Positions 8,186 through 13,774 of a stretch of 13,774 nucleotides of DNA are shown here, one piece after another (within the stretch, counting starts at the first letter, position 1; the number at the start of each line of letters is the position of its first letter). Made by a program: the position numbers and the translations under genes. Under the pieces are notes generated by a model. That model searched no databases. It saw only the letters and a list, made by a program, of their open reading frames with translations, and was not told the DNA's origin. The DNA comes from Euryarchaeota archaeon UBA443 (GTDB lineage: Archaea > Thermoplasmatota > Poseidoniia > Poseidoniales > Poseidoniaceae), in NCBI GenBank assembly GCA_002499195.1, contig DAKS01000007.1, positions 1 to 13,774 on the forward strand. Direction: 5' to 3'.

Positions 8186-8195
8186 AATATATTAT
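8186..8195 (+). promoter_or_regulatory. TATA-like box for the nop5-flpA-fpg operon
   Basis: AATATATTAT preceded by purine-rich AGACG, resembling a BRE plus TATA element, 53-62 nt upstream of the nop5 ATG at 8248. It is the only A/T block reading toward nop5 in the 133-nt divergent region and lies within 20 nt of the opposing TFS box, so the two promoters are nearly back to back. Confidence 0.55.
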
Positions 8196-8247
8196 TGGTC
8201 GACGTAAGCGTGACAACATTCAATTCTAAGCGGGAACTGGGCGTTCT

Positions 8248-9255
8248 ATGTGGCTGTGGTATTCATGGCAATCAGCAGCCGTCGTTAATGAAGACGGCGA
8301 CGTTCTAGACATAGAAATCAACGATGCTCGATTCTCTGTTCATGCTGCTAAGGAACGCCTGCAATTGGTTGCAAGCGGACAAATGCCTCCAGAAGCTATC
8401 ATTCTAGCCGAACGGTTTCCAGAAGCAAAACCAATTGCTCACGGATCTGATGAATTACCTGAATTCGACGTACCACAACCAACAGCAATTCAGATAGAAG
8501 TTGCTGATGAAGCAGCCTTACTTCTTGCAAAAGAGGGTGTTGCTATTTCCGCAGCAGACCCAGACCGTCGATTGGAACACCTCCTTCGGGCGAGTGAAGA
8601 ATTGCGTACACTTCATCTCACCATGGAAGCACGCCTCATCGAATGGGTTGGCCTATTCCTCCCTTCTGCTCGCTTTGAAACGAACCGAACTCAAGTTGCA
8701 GGAAAACTTCGTGACGTTACTTCTCTTTCCGAGTTTGCATCTCTGATAGATGTTGATGATGCTTATGAGCAGCCTTCTGATTCGGAGTGGAAAGCACTTC
8801 ATGACTGGGCGGTGATGGTTTCAAATCAAGGTCGTCAATTAGATCGATTAGAACATGCAATCCGCCTTTCTGCTCAATCCCATCTACCATCAACATCTAC
8901 TCTAGTCGGACCACTTCTTGCTGCTCGATTGTGTGTTGAAGCCCATGGACGTTCTAGACTTGCTAGACTCCCTTCGGGGACCGTTCAAGTCCTTGGTGCT
9001 GAGAAAGCGTTCTTCAGTCACCTTCGTAGTGGAACAGCACCGCCCAAGCACGGACATATCTTCATGCATCCTTGGATTTCAAGGTCACCTCGATGGGTTC
9101 GAGGAAAAATTGCACGAATGCTTGCTTCAAAGATTAGTATTGCAGCAAGAATAGATGAGTTTGAAGGAACTCCAATGAGTCAAGACGATGTGGATCAAGT
9201 CGAAGCAAGGGTTGAGGCAATTCGCAAGGAATTTTCCAAGCCTCCAAGGCGTTGA
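8248..9255 (+). CDS. nop5: Nop5 (NOP56/58-like) C/D-box RNP core protein
   Basis: Scaffold of the archaeal C/D-box ribonucleoprotein. It bridges L7Ae-bound guide RNA and the fibrillarin methyltransferase to direct 2'-O-methylation of rRNA and tRNA. Of 335 residues, about 1-95 form the N-terminal fibrillarin-binding domain, 105-215 the coiled-coil dimerisation region, and 218-305 the NOP domain, with the diagnostic VGPLLAARL, RLPSGTVQVLGAEKA, PPKHG, and RSPRWVRGKIARMLA stretches. The ATG at 8248 is the only possible ATG start, because an in-frame TAA lies 19 nt upstream. The protein is shorter than many archaeal Nop5 proteins (about 370-420), has a divergent N-terminal domain, and ends soon after the NOP domain without a long lysine-rich tail. 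It is followed nine bases later by its partner flpA, the usual archaeal arrangement. Confidence 0.93.
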   Translation: MWLWYSWQSAAVVNEDGDVLDIEINDARFSVHAAKERLQLVASGQMPPEAIILAERFPEAKPIAHGSDELPEFDVPQPTAIQIEVADEAALLLAKEGVAISAADPDRRLEHLLRASEELRTLHLTMEARLIEWVGLFLPSARFETNRTQVAGKLRDVTSLSEFASLIDVDDAYEQPSDSEWKALHDWAVMVSNQGRQLDRLEHAIRLSAQSHLPSTSTLVGPLLAARLCVEAHGRSRLARLPSGTVQVLGAEKAFFSHLRSGTAPPKHGHIFMHPWISRSPRWVRGKIARMLASKISIAARIDEFEGTPMSQDDVDQVEARVEAIRKEFSKPPRR

Positions 9256-9259
9256 GGTG
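9254..9259 (+). promoter_or_regulatory. Ribosome binding site of flpA overlapping the nop5 stop
   Basis: GAGGTG, five bases before the GTG start of flpA. Its first two bases are part of the nop5 TGA stop (9253-9255). The site supports the GTG start over the out-of-frame ATG at 9263 and suggests that ribosomes ending nop5 re-initiate on flpA. Confidence 0.75.
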
Positions 9260-9264
9260 GTCAT

Positions 9265-9969
9265 GTGGCCAAGAATCGACGTATTCGTCCCTTATCGGAT
9301 TCCGTATTATTGGAAGGAAGAAATATTTGGACTGTAAATGCAAACCCAGGCGTTGCTGTTAGAGGCGAATCTTTACGGAAATTCCGAGGCGTTGAACATC
9401 GACGATGGGATCCAAATCGTTCAAAACTCGGTGCTGGATTGTTGCGAACTCGAAACGACCCCTCGAATCTACTTCCTCAACCAGGTTCAACCGTATTGTA
9501 CCTAGGAGCGGGACATGGAACCACAATTTCGCATCTACACGATCATCTGTGTGGTAGATCCAATCAACATCGAGGTCGTTTGGTCGCTGTTGATCTAGCG
9601 CCTCGCTGCCTTCGAGATTTGACGCACCTTGCTGATGGGCGGCCCGGATTGGTTCCCGTTTTAGGGGACGCAAGGAAGTTTGATGCATGGGGCGTTCTGA
9701 TTCCTTCACGTGTTGATTGGTTGTTTCAAGATGTTGCCCAAGCCGGTCAAGTTGAGATTTTTCTTTCCGCAGTACGACGATTCCTAAGTAAGGATGGAAT
9801 TGGATTACTTTCACTTAAGGCAGCTAGTGAGCGGCATCAAGATGGTGGCGATGCGGATATTTTTGCAGGTGCCATTGCTAAACTTTCAGACGAAGTAGAA
9901 CTAGTTGAACATATCAATTTGACAGGATTTGAAGACCAGCACGCTCTCTTTGTCATTCGTAGGAGATGA
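9265..9969 (+). CDS. flpA: Fibrillarin-like rRNA/tRNA 2'-O-methyltransferase
   Basis: SAM-dependent methyltransferase that acts within the C/D-box RNP together with Nop5 and L7Ae. The 234 residues match the usual length (about 227-235). Visible motifs: RRWDPNRSKL at 46-55, SAM-binding motif I YLGAGHGTT at 79-87 (family norm GAASGTT), VAVDLAPR at 107-114, PVLGDARK at 131-138, FQDVAQ at 154-159, and LLSLKAAS at 181-188 with the catalytic-region lysine. The GTG start is supported by a GAGGTG site five bases upstream; the ATG two bases before is in a different frame. It sits nine bases after nop5 and four bases before fpg, so all three are probably one transcript. The His in motif I in place of the usual Ser is a small deviation, but the fold signature is otherwise intact. 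Confidence 0.96.
   Translation: MAKNRRIRPLSDSVLLEGRNIWTVNANPGVAVRGESLRKFRGVEHRRWDPNRSKLGAGLLRTRNDPSNLLPQPGSTVLYLGAGHGTTISHLHDHLCGRSNQHRGRLVAVDLAPRCLRDLTHLADGRPGLVPVLGDARKFDAWGVLIPSRVDWLFQDVAQAGQVEIFLSAVRRFLSKDGIGLLSLKAASERHQDGGDADIFAGAIAKLSDEVELVEHINLTGFEDQHALFVIRRR
9962..9969 (+). promoter_or_regulatory. Ribosome binding site of fpg overlapping the flpA stop
   Basis: GGAGATGA, close to the archaeal consensus GGAGGTGA, four bases before the TTG start of fpg at 9974. Its last three bases are the flpA TGA stop. Together with the need for proline directly after the initiator, it fixes the unusual TTG as the start. Confidence 0.75.
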
Positions 9970-9973
9970 GATA

Positions 9974-10879
9974 TTGCCCGAATTACCAGAGGTTGAAACC
10001 GTTCGTAAAGGCTTGGAACAAGCCATGATTGGACGAACCTTGACAGAGGTCATACTTCGGCGAGAGAACCTCAGATTTCCATTTCCAGAAGATTTTGCCT
10101 CCCGTGTTATTGGCAGCAAGATAGATTCGATTCGCCGTAGAGCGAAATATCTCCTGATCGATCTTGATGATGGACAAGTCATACTTTCTCATCTTGGAAT
10201 GTCAGGCCGTTACACTCTCTTCGATGCAGAAAAAGTCAATCAATTCGAAACAAATGGAGATATTGATAGATCCTCAAGGTTCGGTTCAGCGACTGGATTT
10301 GATGGACGGCATGACCATGTTGAATTCCGATTTGATGATGGTAGTACCGCAGTCTACACAGATCCGCGACGATTTGGAATCATGGATCTCATCGATGTTG
10401 GTGAGGAGACAATCCACCCTTTACTCGAATCATTGGGACCTGAACCATTTGGAGATTGGAATTCAAAACAACTCGCTCAACGCTTATTCAAGAAAACAAC
10501 CAGCATCAAAGTTGCTTTACTCGATCAACGAGTTGTTGTCGGCGTTGGCAACATCTATGCATGTGAGGCTTTGCATCGAAGTGGAATACATCCACAGCGA
10601 CAGAGCAAGACTTTGGTTCGTAAGGATGGAAAACCTACCAAAAAATTGGATTTGCTTGTTGATAATGTCGTTCAAGTGCTTGAGAAAGCGGTTGAGGCAG
10701 GTGGAAGCTCATTGAATGATTTCGCTGATGTGAATGGAAGCCTCGGTTATTTCGGGCACCAGTTTCAAGCCTATGATCGAGAAGATCAACCTTGTTTGAA
10801 AGCCGGATGTGGAGGAACGATTGAAAGAATCACACAATCTGGGCGGTCAACCTTCCTTTGTCCACGATGTCAGCGTTAA
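9974..10879 (+). CDS. mutM: Formamidopyrimidine-DNA glycosylase (Fpg/MutM), TTG start
   Basis: Bifunctional base-excision repair enzyme that removes 8-oxoguanine and formamidopyrimidines and cleaves the abasic site. The catalytic N-terminal Pro-Glu requires the sequence MPELPEVET, which appears only if translation begins at the TTG at 9974; the strong GGAGATGA site four bases upstream agrees. Of 301 residues: Pro2/Glu3 catalytic, Lys58 (equivalent to E. coli Lys57), HDHV at 113-116, TDPRRFG at 129-135, the helix-two-turn-helix around VGVGNIYACEAL (189-200), and a zinc finger with Cys274, Cys279, Cys296 and Cys299 including Arg291 in the GRSTF loop. About 20 extra residues between MSG (76-78) and HDHV lengthen it over typical bacterial Fpg (about 270). 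Fpg is uncommon in archaea, so acquisition from bacteria is likely. It is the third gene of the nop5-flpA unit and overlaps the convergent lysE by four bases. Confidence 0.96.
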   Translation: MPELPEVETVRKGLEQAMIGRTLTEVILRRENLRFPFPEDFASRVIGSKIDSIRRRAKYLLIDLDDGQVILSHLGMSGRYTLFDAEKVNQFETNGDIDRSSRFGSATGFDGRHDHVEFRFDDGSTAVYTDPRRFGIMDLIDVGEETIHPLLESLGPEPFGDWNSKQLAQRLFKKTTSIKVALLDQRVVVGVGNIYACEALHRSGIHPQRQSKTLVRKDGKPTKKLDLLVDNVVQVLEKAVEAGGSSLNDFADVNGSLGYFGHQFQAYDREDQPCLKAGCGGTIERITQSGRSTFLCPRCQR

Positions 10880-11493
10880 GAGAAGATTACTCCGAGCATA
10901 ACCGTGGATGCAAATCCCCACAGAACTAGGGCTGTAATTCGATTGACAATTGAACCGTTGGCTCGTAACCAATCGAGAAGAGGCGTTCCAGTCAAGAAGA
11001 CAGCAACAAGAACATACCAAGCCATATCAATAGCCATACCGATAAACCCAATGATGAGTTTCGTTTCAAGACTCATTCCAGATTCGAGAACTTGTGCAAG
11101 CACTGCAACGAGGAAAAGAGCGATCTTTGGATTGAAAAAAGCAATTGAGAATCCTTCAAGGAATCCTCTCGCCTCTCCTTCGACTGAATCTGCTTGAACA
11201 TCATCGACGTGAATCCACATTAACCAACCATACCATATCAAGAGGATAACACCAATCCATTGTAATCCAAGGAAGATATCTGGAGCTTCTTCAAGAAGGA
11301 CGATTAAGCCGAATATTGCAACGCCTGCATAGAGTCCAAATCCGATGCCATGGCCTACTGCACACATGACTCCTCGGCGACGTCCTCCAACGATTGTGTT
11401 ACGAATCACCATCAAGAGGCTTGGACCAGGCGAGATGGCCCCGAGGAAAAAGACCGTACTTGCAGCGAGAATGGCTTCCCATGCGAGGTCCAT
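10876..11493 (-). CDS. LysE/RhtB family amino-acid exporter
   Basis: Six-helix membrane exporter of the LysE/RhtB superfamily, which expels amino acids or related small metabolites. The 205-residue length is normal. The family motif near the first helix is present as SPGPSLLMV (21-29), followed by a basic stretch GGRRRG (36-41) and, in the middle, FFNPKIALF (118-126), typical of RhtB-type members. Hydrophobic segments alternate with short loops through the whole protein. The ATG at 11493 is the first start after an in-frame TGA at 11511-11509. A GGAGTGA sequence ends 15 nt upstream, rather far for a ribosome binding site. Its stop overlaps the fpg stop by four bases. A probable 54-residue gene lies 34 nt upstream on the same strand and may share its transcript. 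The substrate cannot be predicted from sequence. Confidence 0.92.
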   Translation of the reverse strand: MDLAWEAILAASTVFFLGAISPGPSLLMVIRNTIVGGRRRGVMCAVGHGIGFGLYAGVAIFGLIVLLEEAPDIFLGLQWIGVILLIWYGWLMWIHVDDVQADSVEGEARGFLEGFSIAFFNPKIALFLVAVLAQVLESGMSLETKLIIGFIGMAIDMAWYVLVAVFLTGTPLLDWLRANGSIVNRITALVLWGFASTVMLGVIFS

Positions 11494-11527
11494 GGTGGGT
11501 GGGCGGATTCACTCCTCTTGAGTGCTT

Positions 11528-11692
11528 TCATAACAAGAAGAACGTGTAACCGCCTTTCCAAGGATCAAGTTCAGCATTTGCCTTTGCCGTTGCTTCGCTG
11601 TAGATTGAAGTGTATCTTCGACTATGTACTGTTTTGAGAACTGCGCGAAGAAAGGCCTCGTTTGATTGGGCGTGTTGTTCCTTGGGTGCCAT
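11528..11692 (-). CDS. Probable small protein of 54 residues, function unknown
   Basis: I do not recognise this protein. The minus-strand frame from ATG 11692 to TGA 11528 encodes a soluble-looking, amphipathic sequence: a charged start (MAPKEQHAQS), a helix-prone segment with basic residues (about 12-40), then WKGGYTFFLL at the C-terminus. Support for it being real: it fills the otherwise unexplained gap between lysE and the phosphatase, codon choice resembles the neighbours, and a TATA-like element (ACAAAATAAAG on the minus strand) stands about 35-45 nt upstream. Against it: the length is short and no clear GGTG-type ribosome binding site precedes the ATG. An overlapping 78-residue frame here starts only with TTG and is less convincing. 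It may be co-transcribed with lysE, 34 nt downstream. Confidence 0.5.
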   Translation of the reverse strand: MAPKEQHAQSNEAFLRAVLKTVHSRRYTSIYSEATAKANAELDPWKGGYTFFLL

Positions 11693-11726
11693 GTACGGAA
11701 ATCTACATCAAAGGTTATCAATGTTT

Positions 11727-11737
11727 CTTTATTTTGT
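11727..11737 (-). promoter_or_regulatory. TATA-like box upstream of the 54-residue ORF and lysE
   Basis: Minus-strand ACAAAATAAAG within an A/T-rich block, 35-45 nt upstream of the ATG at 11692. It would give a leader of about 10-20 nt. The T-rich sequence just before it on the same strand (11753-11738) may also serve as the transcription end of the phosphatase gene. Confidence 0.4.
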
Positions 11738-11771
11738 ACAAACAAACAAGATATTTTCCGGATAGTGGAAA

Positions 11772-12938
11772 TTAACCTCTAATCCGTTTCAATTTAACGG
11801 ATGCATGTTGAGTCAAAGAGGCAGCATTCGAATCTTTGCGGTAAATTCTGAATCCAGTAGGCCCTGGTAGTCGCAGATGTCGTTCTGATGGATCAGTTCC
11901 TGGACCATGCAAAACTCGGTTGCTCGTTTCATTTGCCTCAGTCGAAGTGAACATCACATGACGTGGCATTGATTCAACGTCATAATCATCCAAATCCTCT
12001 TGCAAAACTACGCCCGCCATCTTGAGTTTACGTTTTGCCCGAAGAGCGGAAACGACCTCTCTCCGATGTGATGAACGTAGAATATCTAGTCCAAAATGCG
12101 CTCCAATCTTTGCTTCTCGACAATCGGGTAGGTCAAACCAGCGTTCTGAACGAAGTGTTGTCTGTTTGACCACTTGCAGTGATTTGAGGTGGATAGCTGC
12201 AAGACCTGGTGCAACATGATTGTACGCTCCAACATCCATCGCAATCCATGCAGGACGACCATCATTGAGTCGTATTTCGCTCTCTGCAACATAACCTGGA
12301 CTAGGACCAACTTTGGTTGTAGTCGAATGTCCGAACACAACGGTTCGATTTGGATCAACAGCGTACTCATGTGTATAGAATCGTTTTCGAATCCAAAGAA
12401 GTTCTTTGTCACCTTGCATGTCCAATGGCATTCTAGGGTCATAACCTGCATGGACTAATCGTAAATCATCAAGAACGATGTGATTAGGTAGATTATCCAT
12501 CCACATCAAATCGCTTGCAAACTGCTTTTTTGCATCGTATAAGTCTCCATGAGCACGAACGATGTATGACCCCCATGTGGATCGACCACCACGCTCTAGC
12601 CATGGTCGCCATAACTTGACACTTCCATCGTCTTGAAGCGATGTAATAGCCATCAGTTCATGATTTCCTTTCAAACAGATGATTTGTGGATGAGAACGGA
12701 TGTAATCGATTAAGCCAGCGGAATCAGGCCCCCTGTCGATCATATCACCTAGGCAAACGACACGATCTTCAGGATTCAGTTTCAATCGATACATAAGGGC
12801 TCGAAACGTGCCGAGATGACCGTGAATGTCTCCAATCGCCCATACATTTCGACCTTCATCCAATCGTCCTTGTAAGTCGGCCTCGATATGGGCATCTCTG
12901 AAGGATGGCCCTAAGGGAAGGTCCAATTTGCATCCCAT
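11772..12938 (-). CDS. PPP-family metallophosphatase with long C-terminal extension
   Basis: Two-metal phosphoesterase of the PPP type (Ser/Thr or Tyr protein phosphatase, or ApaH-like diadenosine polyphosphatase). The 388-residue protein has all signature motifs: GDIHGH (36-41), GDMIDRGP (64-71), GNHE (91-94), VHAG (162-165) and GHS (203-205), supplying the metal ligands Asp37, His39, Asp65, Asn92, His163 and His204. The catalytic part ends near 260. The remaining 125 or so residues, rich in Arg and Lys and followed by a polar tail ending KRIRG, match nothing I recognise. The frame runs back to a TTG at 12950, but the ATG at 12938 has GGTGA with a five-base spacer. A TATA-like box lies about 51 nt upstream of it. 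The gene is monocistronic as far as visible. The true substrate is open; phosphoprotein is the commonest for this motif set. Confidence 0.92.
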   Translation of the reverse strand: MGCKLDLPLGPSFRDAHIEADLQGRLDEGRNVWAIGDIHGHLGTFRALMYRLKLNPEDRVVCLGDMIDRGPDSAGLIDYIRSHPQIICLKGNHELMAITSLQDDGSVKLWRPWLERGGRSTWGSYIVRAHGDLYDAKKQFASDLMWMDNLPNHIVLDDLRLVHAGYDPRMPLDMQGDKELLWIRKRFYTHEYAVDPNRTVVFGHSTTTKVGPSPGYVAESEIRLNDGRPAWIAMDVGAYNHVAPGLAAIHLKSLQVVKQTTLRSERWFDLPDCREAKIGAHFGLDILRSSHRREVVSALRAKRKLKMAGVVLQEDLDDYDVESMPRHVMFTSTEANETSNRVLHGPGTDPSERHLRLPGPTGFRIYRKDSNAASLTQHASVKLKRIRG

Positions 12939-12944
12939 GGATTT

Positions 12945-12949
12945 CACCA
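12945..12949 (-). promoter_or_regulatory. Ribosome binding site deciding the phosphatase start
   Basis: GGTGA on the minus strand, five bases before the ATG at 12938. It contains the alternative GTG (12947) and lies just inside the TTG (12950), which makes those two codons unlikely starts. Confidence 0.65.
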
Positions 12950-12988
12950 AAGAGGATTATCCTCTTCGATACGCACTGAACCATGAGG

Positions 12989-12996
12989 TTATATTG
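12989..12996 (-). promoter_or_regulatory. TATA-like box for the phosphatase gene
   Basis: Minus-strand CAATATAA, preceded by purine-rich GCGAAGA that resembles a BRE, with its downstream edge 51 nt from the phosphatase ATG. The distance is similar to those of the TFS and nop5 boxes. The rest of the 12939-13126 gap holds the end of the mutase transcript and no further gene that I can support. Confidence 0.5.
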
Positions 12997-13086
12997 TCTT
13001 CGCTTCATTTGAGGGTAAAAAGTGTCGTTTTTCCGACCTTTTTCGGCATTTCAAGACAAAAAAATTCCACAGTCTGGAAAGATATG

Positions 13087-13116
13087 CTCAAAAAAATATC
13101 AAAAGTATATATTTTC
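13087..13116 (-). terminator. A/T hairpin plus T tract after the acyl-CoA mutase gene
   Basis: On the minus strand, about 11 nt after the mutase stop, AAAATAT (13115-13109) and ATATTTT (13099-13093) form a perfect 7-bp inverted repeat with a nine-base loop. The run of T continues to seven bases (13096-13090). Archaeal polymerases terminate on T tracts, so this is the likely transcript end. The all-A/T stem is weak and may be incidental. Confidence 0.5.
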
Positions 13117-13126
13117 TAATAAATAC

Positions 13127-13774
13127 CTACATGTTTCGACGGTATTGTCCACCCACTCGGAACAATGCTTCTGTGATTTGTCCAAGACTTGCAACCTTGA
13201 CAGTTTCCATCAGTTCTTCGAAGACGTTTCCACCTGTTCGTGCAACTTCTTGCAGTTGAGCAAGAGCGTCCGTTGTAGCATCGTCTTCCCTTGTTTGACG
13301 ATCTTCTGTTCGTTCAAGACAAGCTTGCTTTTCGTCTGGAGTAGCTCGAGCCAATTCCATTTCGAAATCATCCGCACTCGATTCATCGAAGGCTTGTGCG
13401 TTTGGATTCTGGAAGGTATTGACTCCGATGATTGGAAGCGTTCCATCGTGCTTGAGGTGCTCATAATACATCGATTCATCCTGGATCTTCCCACGCTGAT
13501 ACATGGTCTCCATTGCGCCGAGTACACCACCGCGTCGAGAGATGGCCTCGAATTCTTCTAGAACAGCTGTTTCAACGAGGTCAGTGAGTTCGTCAACAAT
13601 GAATGCGCCTTGCAAAGGATTCTCTGTCTTGGTCCATCCTGATTCTTTGTTGACAATGAGTTGGATGGCTAAAGCGCGTCGAACAGATTCTTCTGTTGGT
13701 GTTGTAATCGCTTCATCGTAAGCGTTGGTGTGCAATGAATTGGCATTGTCTTGGATGGCAAGGAGTGCTTGCAA
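13127..13774 (-). CDS. IcmF-like B12-dependent acyl-CoA mutase, C-terminal part
   Basis: The last 215 residues of a methylmalonyl/isobutyryl-CoA mutase-family protein; the N-terminal side lies beyond the right edge. These enzymes rearrange acyl-CoA carbon skeletons using adenosylcobalamin. The visible part contains NSLHTNAYDEA (12-22), the conserved ENPLQG barrel segment, ETMYQRGKIQ, LPIIGVNTF, and a helical tail ending VGGQYRRNM. In ordinary methylmalonyl-CoA mutase large subunits a B12-binding domain would follow the barrel. Here the chain ends with the tail characteristic, to my knowledge, of IcmF, where the B12 domain and a G-protein chaperone precede the barrel. The IcmF subtype is therefore an inference that the missing N-terminus would settle. 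The stop codon is followed by an A/T hairpin and T tract. Likely role: branched-chain amino acid, odd-chain or butyryl/isobutyryl-CoA metabolism in the cytoplasm. Confidence 0.88.
   Translation of the reverse strand: MQALLAIQDNANSLHTNAYDEAITTPTEESVRRALAIQLIVNKESGWTKTENPLQGAFIVDELTDLVETAVLEEFEAISRRGGVLGAMETMYQRGKIQDESMYYEHLKHDGTLPIIGVNTFQNPNAQAFDESSADDFEMELARATPDEKQACLERTEDRQTREDDATTDALAQLQEVARTGGNVFEELMETVKVASLGQITEALFRVGGQYRRNM

Noticed and set aside
9929..9973. 15-residue extension of Fpg starting at an ATG inside flpA
   Set aside because: Fpg needs proline directly after the initiator, and a strong ribosome binding site points to the TTG at 9974.
11509..11745. Minus-strand 78-codon frame upstream of and in frame with lysE
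   Set aside because: It begins only at TTG, shows unremarkable composition, and overlaps the more protein-like ATG-started 54-codon frame. It ends 15 nt before lysE, so it could look like a broken N-terminal extension, but LysE is full length without it.
11494..11771. Possible tRNA or other structured RNA in the gap between lysE and the phosphatase
   Set aside because: No T-loop GTTCRANNC pattern with matching acceptor arms on either strand; the gap is better explained by a small ORF and its promoter.
11782..11802. Inverted repeat ATCCGTT / AACGGAT with a 7-base loop at the end of the phosphatase gene
   Set aside because: It lies inside the coding region (codons of the last residues), and no T tract follows directly on the minus strand, so terminator function is not supported.
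13022..13561. Plus-strand frame of 179 codons
   Set aside because: Mostly antisense to the IcmF-like mutase C-terminus. The translation is rich in Cys, Ser and Phe, as shadow frames are, and has no recognisable motif.
1..13774. CRISPR array, insertion sequence, integrase site or phage genes
   Set aside because: No regularly spaced direct repeats, no transposase or integrase motif, and no terminal repeats were seen; every long frame is accounted for by cellular genes.

Overview
The window is most likely a piece of a marine euryarchaeal genome of the Poseidoniales (Marine Group II) type. The archaeal assignment rests on genes seen here: a PCNA sliding clamp, transcription factor S, and the C/D-box RNP pair Nop5 and fibrillarin. 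Ribosome binding sites are of the GGTG/GGAGNTGA kind, and several starts have a TATA-like box about 35-65 nt upstream. Bacterial-looking genes sit among them (Fpg, RmuC, LysE, an IcmF-like acyl-CoA mutase, a secreted subtilase), a mixture known from Marine Group II. The lineage is an inference and no 16S is present. Base composition is moderate, and coding is dense and free of mobile elements.

Layout. 1-2207 (-): a large secreted subtilisin-family protease whose C-terminus runs off the left edge. 2304-4151 (+): a half-size ABC exporter, divergent from the protease. 4152-6890 (-): a three-gene run read as rmuC, a membrane-anchored family 2 glycosyltransferase and a small two-helix membrane protein. 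7023-7763 (+): PCNA. 7764-8114 (-): transcription factor S, convergent with PCNA. 8248-10879 (+): a tight operon of nop5, flpA and fpg. 10876-11493 (-): a LysE-type exporter, preceded on the same strand by a probable 54-residue small gene (11528-11692). 11772-12938 (-): a PPP-type metallophosphatase with an unassigned C-terminal extension. 13127-13774 (-): the C-terminal part of an IcmF-like B12-dependent acyl-CoA mutase, running off the right edge.

How it fits together. The centre (5.6-10.9 kb) is an information-processing block: clamp, RNA-cleavage factor, rRNA 2'-O-methylation and DNA repair. The flanks carry secretion, transport and carbon-metabolism functions. Three convergent gene pairs meet with 0 to -4 nt between them, so any terminators must lie inside the opposing genes. 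Inside operons, ribosome binding sites overlap the preceding stop codon.

I found no CRISPR array, IS element, integrase, tRNA or rRNA, and no strong candidate for a wholly new multi-gene system. The points most worth a second look are the TTG-started fpg attached to the C/D-box RNP operon, the 54-residue ORF with its own promoter-like sequence, the apparent tandem pro-domains of the protease, and the stop-to-stop gene packing.
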